From NCBI GenBank assembly GCA_013339895.1, contig JABACO010000007.1, positions 3,889,215 to 3,953,214 of the forward strand: a stretch of 64,000 bases of DNA, read 5' to 3'. The notes beneath the pieces were generated by a model, which was given only the letters and a program-made list of their open reading frames with translations, was not told the DNA's origin and made no database searches. This DNA comes from Ephydatia muelleri. Lineage: Eukaryota > Porifera > Demospongiae > Spongillida > Spongillidae. The stretch's first letter is position 1. Each line of letters begins with the position of its first letter. The translations under genes and the position numbers were made by a program. Of this stretch, positions 61,119 through 64,000 are shown piece by piece.

Positions 61119-61610
61119 CAGTAGGTATTCCAGTTGTCAGGAACAATCTTTCTCACTAGCCCGAAAAGTTTACATAAAACCCACAACTAATAACCCTCCT
61201 AATTAAATAGGTGGTACAAATGAAACCACAAAGACCTGAGTTACATATTGGCCTTCTACAACACATTTGATACATAAACATACAAACTTGTGACAACACC
61301 ATACATGTACAAAGCCAAATACAAATGTCACATATTCAGTAGGCATTAAATGACCACACAAAGCTTTCCATTTGAGTTTGTCACCTGGAGGGTGGCTGGC
61401 AGTCCATGCCACATTGTTCATCAAGGTGGGTCCAATCCCTGGCCCATACCAGGTGGTCCCCACTGAGCCTGGAACCTGAACTGCTGGCAGACCACCTAGG
61501 TATGTACACTTCACTAACACTCAAGAGGAGTTCTTTTTAACTGACCAGATTGGGGGGAGGAGGGAATACCTTGAGAGTAGTGGGGGAAAAACAATCTGCC
61601 ATGATAACAT
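61119..61610 (-). other. Unique DNA between inverted minisatellite arrays
   Basis: On the minus strand 61,520-61,330 encodes YLGGLPAVQVPGSVGTTWYG, PTLMNNVAWTASHPPGDKLK and WKALCGHLMPTE, which looks exon-like by composition but matches no family I know. Could belong with the minus-strand signal-peptide-like frame at 63,204-62,956. Confidence 0.25.
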
Positions 61611-62900
61611 GATGTGATGGGGAGGAGGGGACAGTGGTGGGGAGGTGGGGACAGTGATGGGAAATAGGGGACAGTGATGTGGAGGAGGGGACAGTAGAAT
61701 AGGAAGGAGGGAGACAGTGATGGAAGGAGGAGACAGTGATGGGAAGGAGGGGACAGTGATGGGAAGGAGGGGACAGTGGTGGGAAGGAGGGGACAGTGAT
61801 GAGGGGAAGTATGGGAAGGAGGGACAGTGATGGGAAGGAGGGGACAGTGATGGGAAGGAGGGGACAGTGGTGGGAAGGAGGGAACAGTGGTGGAAAGGAG
61901 GGGACAGTGGTGGAAAGGAGGGGACAGTGATGGGAACGAGGGGACAGTGATGGGAAGGAGGGAACATGACAGGAAGGAGGGGACAATGATGGGGGGAGGG
62001 GAGGGGGACAGTGATGGGAAGGAGGGGACAGTGATGGAAGGAGGGGACAGTGATGGGAAGGAGGGGACAGTGATGGGAAGGAGGGGACAGTGATGGGAAG
62101 GAGGGGACAGTGATGGGAAGGAGGGGACAGTGATGGGAAGGAGGGGACAGTGATGGGAAGGAGGGGACAGTGATGGGAAGGAGGGGACAGTGATGGGAAG
62201 GAGGGGACAGTGATGGGAAGGAGGGGACAGTGATGGGAAGGAGGGGACAGTGATGGGAAGGAGGGGACAGTGATGGGAAGGAGGGGACAGTGATGGGAAG
62301 GAGGGGACAGTGATGGGAAGGAGGGGACAGCGATGGGAAGGAGGGGGACAGTGATGGGAAGGAGGGGACAGTGATGGGAAGGAGGGGACAGTGATGGGAA
62401 GGAGGGGACAGTGATGGGAAGGAGGGGACAGTGATGGGAAGGAGGGGACAGTGGTGGGAAGGAGGGGACAGCGATGGGGAGAAGGGAACAGTGATGTGAA
62501 GGAGGGAACAGTGACAGGAAGGAGGGGACAATGATGGGGAGGAGGGGACAGTGATGGGAAGGAGGGGACAGTGATGGGAAGGAGGGGACAATGATGGGAG
62601 GAGGGGACAGTGATGGGAAGGAGGGGACAGTGATGGGAAGGAGGGGACAATGATGGGTAGGAGGGGACAGTGATGGGAAGGAGGGAACAGTGATGGGAAG
62701 GAGGGAACAGTGACAGGAAGGAGGGGACAATGATGGGGAGGAGGGGACAGTGATGGGAAGGAGGGGACAGTGACAGGAAGGAGGGGACAGTGATGGGAAG
62801 GAGGGGACAATGATGGGGAGGAGGGGACAGTGATGGGAAGGAGGGGACAGTGACAGGAAGGAGGGGACAGTGACAGGAAGGAGGGGAGAGTGATGCGGAG
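61611..62900. repeat. 20-bp minisatellite, about 64 units
   Basis: Unit GAGGGGACAGTGATGGGAAG, with a very homogeneous core (about 62,030-62,460) and more variable edges (GTGACAGGAAG, GTGGTGGGAAG, AATGATGGGGAG variants). The 20-base period is not a multiple of three and holds no stop in any minus-strand frame, so three overlapping 460-474 residue frames appear; these are artefacts. G runs in each unit could form quadruplexes. Confidence 0.97.
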
Positions 62901-62955
62901 CAAGGGGAATGGTACAGCACAACCAAATGGCTGACCATCTCTTGAGCATTGTTTT

Positions 62956-63204
62956 CTACATTGTCATGGTGTAGTCCTGAGTACCTTGGTGGCCCCCACC
63001 ATTCTTACTGCAATGATGAATGTTGAAGGTGGGCCAGCTAACAGGATTAATCCGCTCAGTGTAGGAATACAGGTAAAGATCTGAGTGTTGGGGAGGAGGT
63101 GGAGTGGGGGTTGTGGTGTTTGGCATAGCAATAGTTAAAAACAGCAGCACAAGCACATGTTGCAGAGGTACAAGATACCAACCATTACCCTGTACAAGCT
63201 TCAA
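62956..63204 (-). other. Possible secreted-protein first exon
   Basis: From 63,204 the minus strand encodes MKLVQGNGWYLVPLQHVL with VLLFLTIAMP, a signal-peptide-like start, then a Thr/Pro-rich segment (TTTPTPPPPQ) and YTERINPVSWPTFNIHH. No family recognised, and no second exon is firmly tied to it. Confidence 0.25.
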
Positions 63205-63404
63205 AAGTCACTGCAAAGCTTAACCCCCTTACAACCCGATTCTAAAAGCTGTGTGTGCCTTCATCTGTGTTAAATTTGCAGCTGCATTGTCTCCCTCTCA
63301 GCCCAGGATACTGAGCAGTTGAAAATGTTTCTACACATGCCCAAAACCACCAATGCATGAAAAAGTATATACATGCACATACATGTATAGCATACATGTA
63401 CACG

Positions 63405-63406
63405 CA

Positions 63407-63437
<31 letters not shown>

Positions 63438-63560
63438 CATACATACATACATACATAAATACATACGTACATACGTACGTACTTACATACATACATACAT
63501 AAATACATACATCAATAATACAACATACATACATGTATGTATGCATGCACACGCACACAC
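63405..63560. repeat. (CATA)n microsatellite
   Basis: CATA tetranucleotides with CGTA variants; MYVC-type peptides are artefacts. Confidence 0.95.
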
Positions 63561-64000
63561 ACATACATTACATTACATATGTACATCCATGTACCTTAAC
63601 TTCTACGTTTCCATCACATGGCCTAATTGCAAGACTGAGAGAACGGGTCAACACTTACATGTACACCATCCCATTGACTATCTTGCATATCAGACTACTC
63701 CATTATTTGTCCGAGTTGGCATTGGAAATATGTCCCCACGGGGTAGTGGTTCTAAATGCCAGTCTTGAATCAAAACCTGGACAATGCGTCAGAGTTTGTG
63801 CTATAACAGACAGCCCTTAGAATACAGGGTAGTTGGCTTCAAGCTGTAGCGGATTGGGGAGATGTTGCCATAGATAATAGCTTTCAGTAGCTAGGGGGTC
63901 TGGAAGGTCGCTGTCAGCTCCTAGTAACCCGGACGAGGAGATCGCGCGCTCCTAGATCCGCCACTGCAGAGGGAGCCAAAAAGAACACATCCAAGGTTGA
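63561..64000. other. Window end, no gene recognised
   Basis: I see no coding pattern I can support in the last 440 bases. Confidence 0.3.

Noticed and set aside
61514-62949. Three overlapping minus-strand open frames of 460-474 codons
   Set aside because: They are readings of a 20-bp minisatellite without stops; the peptide simply repeats every 20 residues.

Overview
The window looks like sponge (Porifera) nuclear DNA. The host genes have introns, and their best recognisable families are animal: a Frizzled-type receptor, DAZAP2, an RNF14-type RBR ubiquitin ligase, and two short-chain collagens with the C-terminal domain known from sponge 'short-chain collagen C4'. A group of related 7TM receptors also fits the lineage-specific expansions of sponges. 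The non-coding DNA is rich in microsatellites, foldback elements and transposon remains. The species cannot be named from the sequence.

Layout. 0-5 kb: a short orphan exon-like fragment, then a RAG1-like transposase relic (1.7-3.8 kb) interrupted by a palindromic MITE. 5.07-10.23 kb: a Ty3/Gypsy LTR retroelement with both LTRs. 11-15 kb: two intact 7TM receptor genes facing each other with a BED-finger hAT element between them. 15.8-23.3 kb: a nest of mobile-element debris with at least four RAG1-like fragments on both strands, a hAT-like element carrying a chromodomain exon, and two MITE families. 24.2-28.2 kb: a seven-exon Frizzled-family gene. 29.7-35.7 kb: DAZAP2 (minus) and RNF14-like (plus) genes, head to head across about 240 bp. 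39.3-49.4 kb: a tandem segmental duplication carrying two short-chain collagen genes, with a retrotransposon fragment and foldback DNA between them. 49.5-53.6 kb: a 7TM receptor pseudogene whose 5' end meets the 3' end of another RAG1-like relic. 54-60.3 kb: a RecQ-type helicase (plus) convergent with a DUF6589 gene (minus). 60.3-64 kb: a chromodomain fragment and a large 20-bp minisatellite.

The most striking content is the RAG1-like family. Read across copies, it shows the parts of RAG1 in RAG1 order: an N-terminal zinc motif, a RING finger, a following zinc finger, and the three catalytic-acid neighbourhoods. The second acid stands 19 residues before a CxxC pair, the same spacing I recall for D708 and C727 of mouse RAG1. 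All copies here are broken, and no RAG2-like gene is visible. Shared non-coding flanks show that the copies moved or were duplicated as units.

Four otherwise good host exons (two in RNF14-like, one in DAZAP2, one in collagen B) each contain exactly one nucleotide too many for their reading frame. That points either to insertion errors in the assembly or to something unusual, and should be settled with reads or RNA.
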